From: Streptomyces mirabilis
Lineage (GTDB): Bacteria > Actinomycetota > Actinomycetes > Streptomycetales > Streptomycetaceae
DNA: 64,000 nt
Assembly (NCBI RefSeq): GCF_039503195.1
Contig: NZ_JBCJKP010000001.1
Span: forward strand, 3,534,001 to 3,598,000
Reading direction: 5' to 3'
This document shows positions 53,101 through 60,507 of the stretch, in pieces. The notes below the pieces were generated by a model. It saw only the letters and a program-made list of their open reading frames with translations. It did no database searches and was not told the origin of the DNA. Every line of letters begins with the position of its first letter. Within the stretch, counting starts at the first letter, position 1. A program made the position numbers and the translations under genes.

Positions 53101-54711
53101 ATCCATCTGAGCTGGCCCGACAAGAAGCCCGTCTCGTCCATGGTCCTGGCCGCGGCCGGAGGCCTCTCCACCCGCCCGACGAAGATCGAGATCCGCTCCC
53201 CGGACGGGGACACCGTGGCCGACGTCGACGAGAACGGCTGGGCCCGCTTCGACCCGATCACCACGAACCACCTCGACATCACCGTCACCGAGACCGCGCC
53301 GCTGACCCTCCACAACCCGGTCGCGGGCGCCGATCTGCAACTGCCGGTCGGGCTGACGGAGGTGTACCTCCCGGCCCTCGCCGAGTACCGCACCACGCAG
53401 GCCGTGGAGACACAGGAGTTCTCGCTCGCCTGCGGGAAGGGGCCGACGCTCGCGGTCGACGGGAAGCTGTACGCGACGAGCGCGAAGGGCACCGTGGGGG
53501 ATCTCACCGAACGGCGGCCGATCCAGCTGACGCTGTGCCAAGAGGGTTCCTCTAGCCCCGCGTTGGACCTCGGATCCGGCTCGCACCGGGTCGAGGCGGG
53601 TGACGCAGGGCCCCTCGCGGTCACGGACGTCACCCTCACCCGCGGGACCGTCGAGGCCGTCGCGGGTGCCGGACGCTCCCTGCGGATCGTGGACTGGCTG
53701 GGCGACCGCCGCGAGGTGAAGGTCGGCTCCGGCGCCGCCTCGTACCTCACGACGTACGAGAACTACAACGACGGCTGGCAGGCCACGCTGGGCGGCAGGA
53801 AACTGACGCCCGTACGGCTCGACGGCTGGCAGCAGGGCTGGCGGATCCCGGCCGGCGCGGGCGGCACGGTCAAGGTGTCGTACGAGCCCTCGACGACGTA
53901 CGAGGCCGGGCTGATCGGCGGCGGGGTCGGCGTGGCGGCTCTCGCGGGCCTCGTGCTGTGGCGCCGCCGCGAGGCCAACCCCGACGCGCCGCAGCCGACG
54001 GCGCCGGACGCCGGGCTCTGGCTCGGCACGGTGGCGCTCACCCTGGTGGGCGTGGTCATCGCGGGACCGTTCGCGCTGCTGGTCCCCGCGCTGGCGCTGC
54101 TCGCCCGGAAACGGCACGCGCTCCTCGTGCCGATCGCGTTCCTCGCGCTCGCCGGGGCGGGGATCGCCGCCGCCACGGGCGCCGGGTCGCCACCGGGCGC
54201 GGGCGAGGGCGCGTTCGGGCCCGCGGCGCAGTCGCTGGCGTTGATCGGGTTGTTCGCGGGCCTGGTGAGCGTCCAGGAGCCCGGGACCCGGCCGGCACCC
54301 CGGGCGTCCGGCCCGGTCCCGGTCCCCGGTTCCCAGGCCCCGACGGCACCACTCCCCCGACGCCGCCGCGGCAAGAACGGCGGCGCCGGGGCGGCACCGG
54401 CTACGGGAGCCACAACGGTCGGGGAGGCACCGGACGGCGAACCCGGGTCGTCCGAGCCGACCGGAGCCGAGCCCCTCACACCGGCCCCCGGGCCCGACCG
54501 TGCCTCCAGCCCGACCATCTCCGCACGCGGCCCGGGTTCCGCCCCGCACGAGGCGGGCGCGGGTGACACGCGTGCGGGCGAGGCGGATGCGAGCGAGGCG
54601 GATGCGAGCGAGGCGGATGCGAGCGAGGCCGATCCGCCCACCGCACGGATCGCCTTCCGCAAGGCGGGGAACCCGGCGGACGACGACACGGGAAGGGGCG
54701 AACCCCGATGA
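50170..54711 (+). CDS. AftD-like alpha-(1->3)-arabinofuranosyltransferase, GT-C membrane protein
   Basis: 1513 residues. The N-terminal third is multi-spanning and carries the GT-C/DUF3367 signature of AftD: MTFDTKLGVALDPWQFLSDL, then GGIQDQYVGYVWPMLPFY. The central extracellular part has two discoidin-like modules (NAFDGNPDTAW near residue 747, NLTDGNLTTAW near 960). A further helix pair lies at about 1245-1365, and a cytoplasmic tail ends in ASEADASEAD repeats. Mycobacterial AftD adds alpha-1,3-arabinofuranose branches from decaprenyl-phosphoryl-arabinose. Streptomyces lacks mycobacterial arabinogalactan, so the acceptor here is unknown. ATGA overlaps at both ends. Confidence 0.88.
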   Translation: MTTTVQAPPPAAVRPVSTTSGPPHGPRSRRWLLGFWAVVFVLFLAVHPGRMTFDTKLGVALDPWQFLSDLGQLWHDRGGFGGIQDQYVGYVWPMLPFYGLCKLIHLPVWLAERLWLSIVVSVAFWGALRLAERLRIGNGSSRLLAAVAYALWPVFTIVVGSTSAAALPGALLPWVLLPLTDERYSARVAALRSALVVPFMGGVNAAATLASLLPVGLYLLSRPRGPRQRRLITWWVPGVILATAWWVIPLLMLGVYGENFLPYVETSGTTTATMSATESLRGAGNWVAYLHFGEAWLPAGWTVAASVIVIVCSALAAGLGLAGLARRDMPERRWLVLTVLSVALLTLAGYGGAFGAPFHGVVQDWLNGWLVPFRNIYKFQTGLALALVFGLAHLVGVAAEPRGARPVRGRRYAPLVAAVLILPGLAWPYLNGSILNPGSFQQLPKYWQTTADWLKKYSPDSRALVVPATAHGLYTWGSPIDEPLDVLADSRWAERDYVPFGTPGNRRAMDAVEEALMTGSDVPGLGDYLSRAGVYYVVVRNDLDPDQVGYVPTQTVKRTLEQSGYQRVTGFGPVVTGGRIAHHAPLQVEGLYPRERAVEIYEPASNGATRPGQAGLSAIADTAVVSGGPEALLPLAADPSMRGRPAVLTGDNHPGLGTAAVQVLGDGLRRADTRFGLVNSNTSYTYTPDQRNDSDSAQDAGKKPHQILPTKGIQHQTVAELRGARSVTASSTGNWLFHLPQYDPVNAFDGNPDTAWTEGASGSANGQWLRIRFEGSLDMPKSFKVTPLPQDGMRSAATRVRVETEKGSATSYLEPDGMTQSVKAPVGSTSWMKLTIVGSTAQRAGLTGAGFSEIALPNVQVTRLLKLPTDAAGSDAAAEIVSLHRTTDPTGLAPTGTEAGLHRTFSTSTAGSYEVRASAVAITGDALDKLLYDVSPHQPNRIVATADSTTDLGPGLDARNLTDGNLTTAWIAGDRPTIHLSWPDKKPVSSMVLAAAGGLSTRPTKIEIRSPDGDTVADVDENGWARFDPITTNHLDITVTETAPLTLHNPVAGADLQLPVGLTEVYLPALAEYRTTQAVETQEFSLACGKGPTLAVDGKLYATSAKGTVGDLTERRPIQLTLCQEGSSSPALDLGSGSHRVEAGDAGPLAVTDVTLTRGTVEAVAGAGRSLRIVDWLGDRREVKVGSGAASYLTTYENYNDGWQATLGGRKLTPVRLDGWQQGWRIPAGAGGTVKVSYEPSTTYEAGLIGGGVGVAALAGLVLWRRREANPDAPQPTAPDAGLWLGTVALTLVGVVIAGPFALLVPALALLARKRHALLVPIAFLALAGAGIAAATGAGSPPGAGEGAFGPAAQSLALIGLFAGLVSVQEPGTRPAPRASGPVPVPGSQAPTAPLPRRRRGKNGGAGAAPATGATTVGEAPDGEPGSSEPTGAEPLTPAPGPDRASSPTISARGPGSAPHEAGAGDTRAGEADASEADASEADASEADPPTARIAFRKAGNPADDDTGRGEPR
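54586..54630 (+). repeat. In-frame 15-bp repeats coding ASEAD
   Basis: GATGCGAGCGAGGCG three times in tandem, with a fourth degenerate unit before, near the 3' end of the AftD-like gene. The copy number can change without shifting the frame. Confidence 0.9.
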
Positions 54712-56114
54712 CCGCGCTGGAGCACCCGGCACGGGACGGTACCGACGGACCGTCCCGGCCCCCCGCCCGCGTGCCGTTCCCCGTCGTGGACGAGGTCTCC
54801 CGGCACTGTCTCCAGGAGGAGGAACCCGAGACCGTCCACATCGAGGTCCACCTCCCCGGCCGGCTGGACCCCGCCCGCCTCACCACGGCGTTCACCGAGG
54901 CCCTGCACCGTCACCCCCGCATCCTGATGCGCGAGGCCGCGGGCCCCTGGTACCGCCGCCGCTACGAGTGGGAACTCACCCCCGATCCGGACGTGGAGGT
55001 CGTCTCCTTCCCGCCACCGGGCCCAGGCGCCCTCCAGCACGCACGGACCCGCGCCCTGCTGACCGCCCCGCCGCTGACCGCCTCGCCGCCCATCCGCCTG
55101 GAGGTGGTCGACGGCGCGGGGCCGCCGGTCGGCAGCGAGGCGACGGACGCGGTGGGCACGGCGCCCCGTCGAAGCGCCGCGCCACGTGCCCACACCGGCC
55201 CCCGCCCCAAGGGCACCGTCCTCTTCCTCACCGTCAACCACACCGCCCTCGACGGCCCCGCCTGCCTCCGCGTCCTCGCCACCGCCGCGGAGCTGTACGG
55301 CGGCAAGGACAACTCCCCCACCGCACCCCCCGTACGACCGCCCGAGGCGGCGGCGAAGACCGTCCAGGTCGACACCCCGTCCACCTGGACCCCGCCCGCC
55401 CGCGTGGCCCGCGGCACCCCGGAGCCCTCGCCCGGAAACGGCCTCCTCGTCACCGAACTCGGCGTCCCGCACCGCCCCAAGGGCTCCCCGTACACCGTGA
55501 ACGACCAGCTCATGGCGGCCACCGCCCTGATGATCACGCACTGGAACAGGGAACACGGCGCCCGCCCGCGCCCCCTGCGCATCACGATGCCGGTCGACGA
55601 CCGCCCCCGCGGCACGGACATGCCCATCGGCAACGGGACACGACTCGTCGAAGTACCCTTCACCGTCGATGAGTTGGATGCCGGGCGGATGGACGAGCTG
55701 CTGCGCCGCACGGCGGAACGCACCCGCGCGCTCAAGTCGCTGCCCCGGCCCCAACTCGGCCACGGAGCGGCCCTCCTGACCGCCCCCGTGGTCCCGGTCG
55801 CCTGGCGTGCCGCCCTCACCCGGGGCCTGCGCTGCGCGGCGGGCCCCTGGACGTCGACCACACTGCTGAGCAACATCGGCCGCATCCCGTACGCGCTGGA
55901 CTTCGGCGCGGAGGCGGGCCGCGCGCACGCGGTGTGGTTCTCGGCGCCCGCCCGGACACCCCGCGGCCTGACCGTCACCACGGCCTCCACCGCGAGCCGC
56001 CTCCACGTCGCCCTGCGCTGGTCGCGCACCCTGCTCAGCCACGGCGACGGCGCCCACCTCCGCGACCTCTTCGAGCACTATCTGCACGCGACGGAGGAGG
56101 ACGGCAGCCGATGA
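54708..56114 (+). CDS. PapA/condensation-domain-like acyltransferase
   Basis: 468 residues, ATGA-coupled to the AftD-like gene. The BAHD/condensation active-site motif HxxxD is His178-Asp182 in TVNHTALDGPA; the N-terminus (VDEVSRHCLQEEEPETVHIE, LTTAFTEALHRHPRILM) and DQLMAATALMITHWNREHG resemble mycobacterial PapA and condensation domains. No carrier protein is nearby, so direct transfer of an acyl group to a glycan or glycolipid is more plausible than peptide synthesis. Such a gene inside an arabinosyltransferase operon is unusual. Confidence 0.82.
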   Translation: MTALEHPARDGTDGPSRPPARVPFPVVDEVSRHCLQEEEPETVHIEVHLPGRLDPARLTTAFTEALHRHPRILMREAAGPWYRRRYEWELTPDPDVEVVSFPPPGPGALQHARTRALLTAPPLTASPPIRLEVVDGAGPPVGSEATDAVGTAPRRSAAPRAHTGPRPKGTVLFLTVNHTALDGPACLRVLATAAELYGGKDNSPTAPPVRPPEAAAKTVQVDTPSTWTPPARVARGTPEPSPGNGLLVTELGVPHRPKGSPYTVNDQLMAATALMITHWNREHGARPRPLRITMPVDDRPRGTDMPIGNGTRLVEVPFTVDELDAGRMDELLRRTAERTRALKSLPRPQLGHGAALLTAPVVPVAWRAALTRGLRCAAGPWTSTTLLSNIGRIPYALDFGAEAGRAHAVWFSAPARTPRGLTVTTASTASRLHVALRWSRTLLSHGDGAHLRDLFEHYLHATEEDGSR

Positions 56115-56881
56115 CGCCCACGACCTCGACCCCGACCACTGCCTCGGTGACGGCAACGTCCCCCGCCCGTCGGGGACTTCGCGACTTCTACGAGGATCCG
56201 AGCGTCCCCGTCGCCTCCGGCACCCCCCGCAGCCTGCGCCAGGCCCGGTTACTGGCCGCCGCGCTCGGCCCCGCCACGGCCGGCGCGCGGACCGTGCTGG
56301 ACATCGGCTGCGGCGACGGCACCGCCGCCGCGACCGCGGCACCCCTGCTCGCCGGACACCGTCTTGTCGGCGTCGACTGGTCGCAGGACGCCCTCAGACG
56401 CGCCCACGCCCGGCTGCCGTACGCGATCCGCGGCGAACTCACCGACGGCGGGCTGCCGTTCGCCGACGCCGCGGCCGACGCCGTCCTGTTCAGCGAGGTG
56501 ATCGAGCACCTCGTGGACCCGGACGGTGCCCTGGACGAGATCCGCAGGGTCCTGCGTCCCGGCGGCCACCTGATGCTCTCCACCCCGAACCTCGCCGCCT
56601 GGTACAACCGCGCCCTGCTGCTCGCCGGTGTCCAGCCCGTCTTCTCGGAGGTGAGCCTGCGCGCCATCCACGGCCGCCCGGGGCGGGAGGTCGTGGGCCA
56701 TCTGCGGCTCTACACGGCCCGCGCGCTGCGGGAGTTCGTGACCGCGGCGGGCTTCGAGGTCGTACGGCTGAGCGGGGCGCCCTTCCACGGCGTACCGCGT
56801 CCGCTGCGCCCCCTGGACCGGCTGGCCTGCGCGGCGCCTGCCCTCTCCTCCATCCTGCTCCTGCACGCCCGAAGGACGTAG
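56111..56881 (+). CDS. Class I SAM-dependent methyltransferase with a TTA codon
   Basis: 256 residues, ATGA overlap with the previous gene. The SAM site is VLDIGCGDGTAAATAAPLLA, followed by GVDWSQDALRRAHARL and FSEVIEHLVDPDGALDEIRR. The C-terminal GHLRLYTARALREFVTAAGF is like glycan/quinone methyltransferases. Codon 47 is TTA (56249-56251), which in Streptomyces needs the bldA tRNA; because the genes are coupled, translation of those downstream may also fall when that tRNA is scarce. Confidence 0.9.
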   Translation: MTPTTSTPTTASVTATSPARRGLRDFYEDPSVPVASGTPRSLRQARLLAAALGPATAGARTVLDIGCGDGTAAATAAPLLAGHRLVGVDWSQDALRRAHARLPYAIRGELTDGGLPFADAAADAVLFSEVIEHLVDPDGALDEIRRVLRPGGHLMLSTPNLAAWYNRALLLAGVQPVFSEVSLRAIHGRPGREVVGHLRLYTARALREFVTAAGFEVVRLSGAPFHGVPRPLRPLDRLACAAPALSSILLLHARRT

Positions 56882-56884
56882 CCC

Positions 56885-57802
56885 ATGTGGTGGGGAGTGG
56901 CCGCGGCCCTGCTGGCGAACGTCCTGTACAGCACCGGATTCGTCCTGGAGAAGCGCGCGCTCGCCGCACTGCCCGAGGTCGACGTCCGCCGCCCCGCCCG
57001 GCTGCTGCGGCTGGTGCTCGGCAGCCCGCTGTGGATCGGCGGTTCCCTGGCGCTGGCCTCCGGTTTCGGCGCCCAGCTCGCCGTCTACCGCACCCTGCCG
57101 ATCGCCGCCGCCCAGGGCATCTTCGTCTCCGGGCTCGTGCTGCTGGTGCTGCTCTCCGCCCGGCTGCTCGGCGAGGAGACGTCGGGCCGCGAGCGGTACG
57201 CGCTCGGCGCGATCCTGCTTGCCCTGCTGATGGTGGTCCTCTCCCTGCGCGAGGGCGCGGACCGGGTCAGCCGCGGTGCGCCCGCGCCGCTGATCCTGAC
57301 CGTCTGTCTGCCCTCGCTGGCGGCGGGCCTGTGGCTGTACGGGGCCGCCGAGCGCCGCGCGCGACACCGGCACCGGATGCCGACGGCGGGCGTCGAGTAC
57401 GGCGTGGCGGTGGGCCTGCTGTACGGGGTGAGCTCGCTGGCCATCAAGGGCGTGTCGAGCTATCTGACGACCAGTGACCTGGCGGGGGCGGTGATCCACG
57501 TGCTCCGCTCCCCGTACCCCTATCTCCTGCTCTTCACCGGCGCGTTCGGCCTGGTCATGTCCCAGGCGGCGCTGCAGCGCTGCCGGGCCTCGCTGATCGT
57601 GCCGGTCTGCACGACGGTGACCAGCCTGTTCACGGCGGTGCTCGGCACGCTCGCGTTCGGCGAGGCACTGCCGCACGACCCGGTGCGGCTGACGCTGCGC
57701 CTGGCGGGCACCGCCCTCGCGGTGTCCGTGCTGCTGGTCATGCCCAAGCACGACGCGGCACCCCAACCCCCCATCGTGGCCAAGGAGCTGACGCCACCAT
57801 GA
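56885..57802 (+). CDS. DMT superfamily (EamA-like) transporter
   Basis: 305 residues with 9-10 helices: WWGVAAALLANVLYSTGFVL, IAAAQGIFVSGLVLLVLLSA, YALGAILLALLMVVLSL and PYPYLLLFTGAFGLVMSQAA. Two halves repeat each other, as in DMT proteins. In this operon it may flip or export a lipid-linked sugar or methylated precursor, comparable with DMT-type flippases of aminoarabinose lipids; that is inference. It overlaps the Trm112 gene by ATGA. Confidence 0.85.
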   Translation: MWWGVAAALLANVLYSTGFVLEKRALAALPEVDVRRPARLLRLVLGSPLWIGGSLALASGFGAQLAVYRTLPIAAAQGIFVSGLVLLVLLSARLLGEETSGRERYALGAILLALLMVVLSLREGADRVSRGAPAPLILTVCLPSLAAGLWLYGAAERRARHRHRMPTAGVEYGVAVGLLYGVSSLAIKGVSSYLTTSDLAGAVIHVLRSPYPYLLLFTGAFGLVMSQAALQRCRASLIVPVCTTVTSLFTAVLGTLAFGEALPHDPVRLTLRLAGTALAVSVLLVMPKHDAAPQPPIVAKELTPP

Positions 57803-58050
57803 ACCCCGACGACCCGCTGTTGAAGATCCTGGCCTGCCCGCTGGACAAGGGCCCGCTGCACCTGCTGCCCCTGGGCGACGACGAGGCGCCGGACTCCGGG
57901 GCGGAGCCGAGCGCCGGGGAGGCGTTGTACAACCCGCGCCTGCGCCGCCGCTACCCGATCGTGGACGGCATCCCGCAGTTGCTGCCGTCCTCCGGGGAGC
58001 AGGTCACGGAGGACGAGCACGAGGAACTCCTCAAGCGGATGGTCCCGTGA
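57799..58050 (+). CDS. Trm112 family small protein
   Basis: 83 residues. LLKILACPLDKGPLHLLPLG and the PRLRRRYPIVDGIPQLLPS end are the Trm112/YcaR signature. Only one Cys of the usual zinc set remains (CPLDKG). Trm112 proteins stabilise and activate methyltransferases; here the partners would be the methyltransferases on either side, and the following FkbM gene overlaps it by GTGA. Confidence 0.9.
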   Translation: MNPDDPLLKILACPLDKGPLHLLPLGDDEAPDSGAEPSAGEALYNPRLRRRYPIVDGIPQLLPSSGEQVTEDEHEELLKRMVP

Positions 58051-58919
58051 CGAGGACGACGAGGACTAGGAGGACGACAAGGACTACGAGAGCGACGAGG
58101 ACGAGGAGGACCTGGGCCGCCCGGCTCGCTCCCCACCTCCCCACCCGCCTCGTCGCGGCGACCGCCCGGCTGGTCTACCCGCGCTTCGAACCCGAACTGG
58201 GCCGCCTCGCGGACCTCTGCCCGCCGGACTGCGGCACGGCGGTGGACGTGGGCGGCTGGTACGGCCCCTGGACCCACCGTCTTTCAGGCCTGGCCCACCG
58301 CGTGGTGACCGTCGAACCGGTCCCCCACCTGGCCGCACTCCTCTCCGCGACCGCCCCCTCCAACGTCCGCGTGGTCCGCGCCGCCGCCTCCGACCGTCCG
58401 GGCACCGCGCGGCTCTGGTTCCCGCCGGACGACGCGGGCGACCGCGGCGTGTCGTCCCTGGTCCGCCGGGACGTACACGCCCGCGCGCTGGAGGTTCCCT
58501 GCGTGACCCTCGACAGCCTGGGCCTCCACGACGTCGACTTCGTCAAGATCGACGTGGACGGCAACGAACTCGCGGTCCTGCGGGGCGCGAAGGCCCTCCT
58601 GACCCGCGACCGCCCGGCCCTCTTCATCGAACTGGAGTCCCGAATCCAGCCGATCGCCCCGGTGGTCGACCATCTCGCCGAGCGCGGCTACACGGGCTGG
58701 GTCCTGCCCGCGACCACCTGGTTGCCCCTGACGTCCTTCCCCCTGGAGGCCCACCAGGCACGCACCTCCCACGTGGCCGCCCGGGGCCTGCTGCGCCGCG
58801 TCCTGCCCCCGCGCGGCCCCCGTTACGTCAACTCGGTCCTGTTCCTCCCGGACGGCCGCCGACCGGGCCCCCTCCCGATGCGCGACCATGGACCCCATGC
58901 CCGCCAAGCGACCCGCTAG
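58047..58919 (+). CDS. FkbM family methyltransferase
   Basis: 290 residues from GTG 58047, overlapping the Trm112 stop. The FkbM core is TAVDVGGWYGPWTHRLSGLA, VTVEPVPHLAALLSATAP and FVKIDVDGNELAVLRGAKAL. Family members O-methylate sugars and polyketides. The first 25 residues are a low-complexity Arg/Thr run (TRTTRTRRTTRTTRA) made by GACGAGGAC-like DNA repeats, so a later start is possible but no better site is visible. Last clear member of the glycan operon. Confidence 0.88.
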   Translation: MTRTTRTRRTTRTTRATRTRRTWAARLAPHLPTRLVAATARLVYPRFEPELGRLADLCPPDCGTAVDVGGWYGPWTHRLSGLAHRVVTVEPVPHLAALLSATAPSNVRVVRAAASDRPGTARLWFPPDDAGDRGVSSLVRRDVHARALEVPCVTLDSLGLHDVDFVKIDVDGNELAVLRGAKALLTRDRPALFIELESRIQPIAPVVDHLAERGYTGWVLPATTWLPLTSFPLEAHQARTSHVAARGLLRRVLPPRGPRYVNSVLFLPDGRRPGPLPMRDHGPHARQATR

Positions 58920-59493
58920 CCCCTTCACCCCGCTCGACTTCCAACTGGTCCTGCTGCGCCGCATGGCCGACCACAACCCCGACCTCGTCGAGGACGCCCG
59001 CCACGAGCTGGGCGTCTCCATCGCCGACATGCGGGAGGCGAACCGCCGCTGGCAGGCGATGCTGCACGCCCCGCGCTCCCGGGCGGCGACGTCTCGCTAC
59101 CGCTCGATCCTCGGCGCCCCCGAGTCCGTCACCCCTCGACAGATCGGCGACCTGTCCTGCGAGGCCCTGCTCTGGACCGTCCCCCTCTGGCCCGACCTCC
59201 GCTTCGAGGTCCTCGTCGCCCCGAACGGCGTCGCCTGGAACGAGTGGCTGGTCCGCGCCCCCGGCGCGCCGAATCCCCGGCTGGAGACCCTCGACGACCT
59301 CAGCCCCTGGTCCTGCACGGTCGACGAGGTCGCCCGCGCCTTCGCCCCCGCCCGCCCCCTGGAGGGCACGGCCCCGACCCGCTGGGGCCTGGCGTTCACG
59401 GCCCCGGACGCGTCCGGAGTGCCGCGGGAGTGCGCGGCGGAGTTCACGTGGGGGTTGCTGCAGCGCGTCGCCGTCAGCGGAGAGCGGCCTTGA
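58888..59493 (+). CDS. Hypothetical protein overlapping the FkbM gene end
   Basis: 201 residues beginning MDPMPAKRPASPFTPLDFQL, with no recognised family. It is soluble, with tryptophan-rich segments (EALLWTVPLWPDLRFEVLVA, NGVAWNEWLVRAPGAPNPRL). The start overlaps the FkbM gene by 32 bp and its end overlaps the convergent ATP-grasp gene by 20 bp. Codon pattern supports coding. ATG 58897 is an alternative start. Confidence 0.75.
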   Translation: MDPMPAKRPASPFTPLDFQLVLLRRMADHNPDLVEDARHELGVSIADMREANRRWQAMLHAPRSRAATSRYRSILGAPESVTPRQIGDLSCEALLWTVPLWPDLRFEVLVAPNGVAWNEWLVRAPGAPNPRLETLDDLSPWSCTVDEVARAFAPARPLEGTAPTRWGLAFTAPDASGVPRECAAEFTWGLLQRVAVSGERP

Positions 59494-60388
59494 CGACGGC
59501 CTCCGCGACCACGGGCACCGACTCGGGGTGCAGCCACAGAAACAGGTTCGGCTCGACGAGCTCCAGCTCCATGACACACGGGTTCCCGTCGTCGCCGTCG
59601 ACGAGGTCGACACGGGCGTAGAGCAGCTCCGAACCGTCCGTCCTGCGCGGCACGGCCGCCAACGCGCGCTCCGCGACGGCGAGTTCGGCCGAGGTCGGCT
59701 GCCAGGGCTCCAGGCGGGGGTGCGCGACCTTGTCCGCGTCGTAGGCCGTGCCGGGCGCGAGGACGGCGCCCTTGCGGCTGGCGTGCAGGAGGCGCCCGCC
59801 GTAGTACTGGAGGGCGCGTTCACCCGCGGTGTCGATGCTGGTCAGATAGGGCTGGACCATGGCGGTCAGCCCCTTGCCGTGCATCCGCTCCAGCTGTCGC
59901 AGGGCCGTCTCCCGCTCCTCGGGCCGGTACCGGGCGGCGAGCCGCGCACCCGCTCCGGAGGTGGGCTTCACGACGTACTCGCGGTCGTCGGGGAACTCCG
60001 CGGGCGCACCCGGCGCGAGGTACCGGGTCGGCACGGTGGGCACCCCCGCCTCCGCGAGATCGCCGATGTACCGCTTGTCGGTGTTCCACCGCACCACCGC
60101 CGCCGGGTTCGCGAGCCGCGTCTGCTTCCCGCAGCGCTCGGCCCACGCCACGAACTCCGCCACCCGCCAGCTGTAGTCCCAGGTGGAGCGGATCACCACG
60201 AGGTCGAAGGCCGCCCAGTCGATGTCCGGATCGTCCCAGTACGCGACGACGGCCTCCGCCCCGGCGCCCTCCAGAGCCGCCCTCAGCACGGGCAGATCCC
60301 GGTCCAGGCTCTCCGCGCGCTCCTCGGGCCGGTAGGTGGCGAGCGCGATACGTGCGCGGGCGGCGGTGCGGGCCACGACGGACTCCAT
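59474..60388 (-). CDS. ATP-grasp fold ligase, RimK/glutathione-synthetase-like
   Basis: 304 residues. The N-terminal pre-ATP domain (ALATYRPEERAESLDRDLPV, VVIRSTWDYSWR) precedes the ATP-grasp domain with REYVVKPTSGAGARLAARY and the metal-binding end ARVDLVDGDDGNPCVMELEL, VEPNLFLWL. It would join a carboxylate to an amine through an acyl phosphate. Such stand-alone enzymes are widespread in Streptomyces and substrates are unknown. Divergent from the MerR-PP2C gene; convergent with the hypothetical at 58.9 kb. Confidence 0.9.
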   Translation of the reverse strand: MESVVARTAARARIALATYRPEERAESLDRDLPVLRAALEGAGAEAVVAYWDDPDIDWAAFDLVVIRSTWDYSWRVAEFVAWAERCGKQTRLANPAAVVRWNTDKRYIGDLAEAGVPTVPTRYLAPGAPAEFPDDREYVVKPTSGAGARLAARYRPEERETALRQLERMHGKGLTAMVQPYLTSIDTAGERALQYYGGRLLHASRKGAVLAPGTAYDADKVAHPRLEPWQPTSAELAVAERALAAVPRRTDGSELLYARVDLVDGDDGNPCVMELELVEPNLFLWLHPESVPVVAEAVVKAALR

Positions 60389-60448
60389 CCTCGTAACGGC
60401 TGATCCCCGGGGAGGCTAACAACCGCTGAGGCAACTCCGGCAACCCAT

Positions 60449-60479
60449 TTGACCTTCACCTTCGGTGAAGCCGCAGCAT
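60449..60479 (+). promoter_or_regulatory. MerR-type promoter with 19-bp spacer and CTTCACC-TTC-GGTGAAG dyad
   Basis: TTGACC (60449-60454) and CAGCAT (60474-60479) are 19 bp apart, the long spacing typical of MerR-controlled promoters, and a perfect 7+7 palindrome (60454-60470) fills the spacer. It reads into the MerR-PP2C gene. Confidence 0.75.
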
Positions 60480-60507
60480 CGGTGGCGGAACGAGGAACGA
60501 GGTACGG

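Noticed and set aside
50074..54732. A very long open frame on the minus strand (over 1500 codons)
   Set aside because: It is fully antisense to the AftD-like gene, whose motifs and coupled overlaps are clear. The antisense translation is rich in Arg/Gly/Asp/Val shadow composition without any recognisable domain.
54708..56114. Condensation-like protein as part of a non-ribosomal peptide cluster
   Set aside because: No adenylation, carrier or thioesterase genes are in the region, and the neighbours are glycan enzymes.
58047..58120. GACGAGGAC-like DNA repeats as a separate element
   Set aside because: They lie inside the FkbM frame and simply give an Arg/Thr-rich start; low-complexity coding of this kind is common in high-GC genomes.
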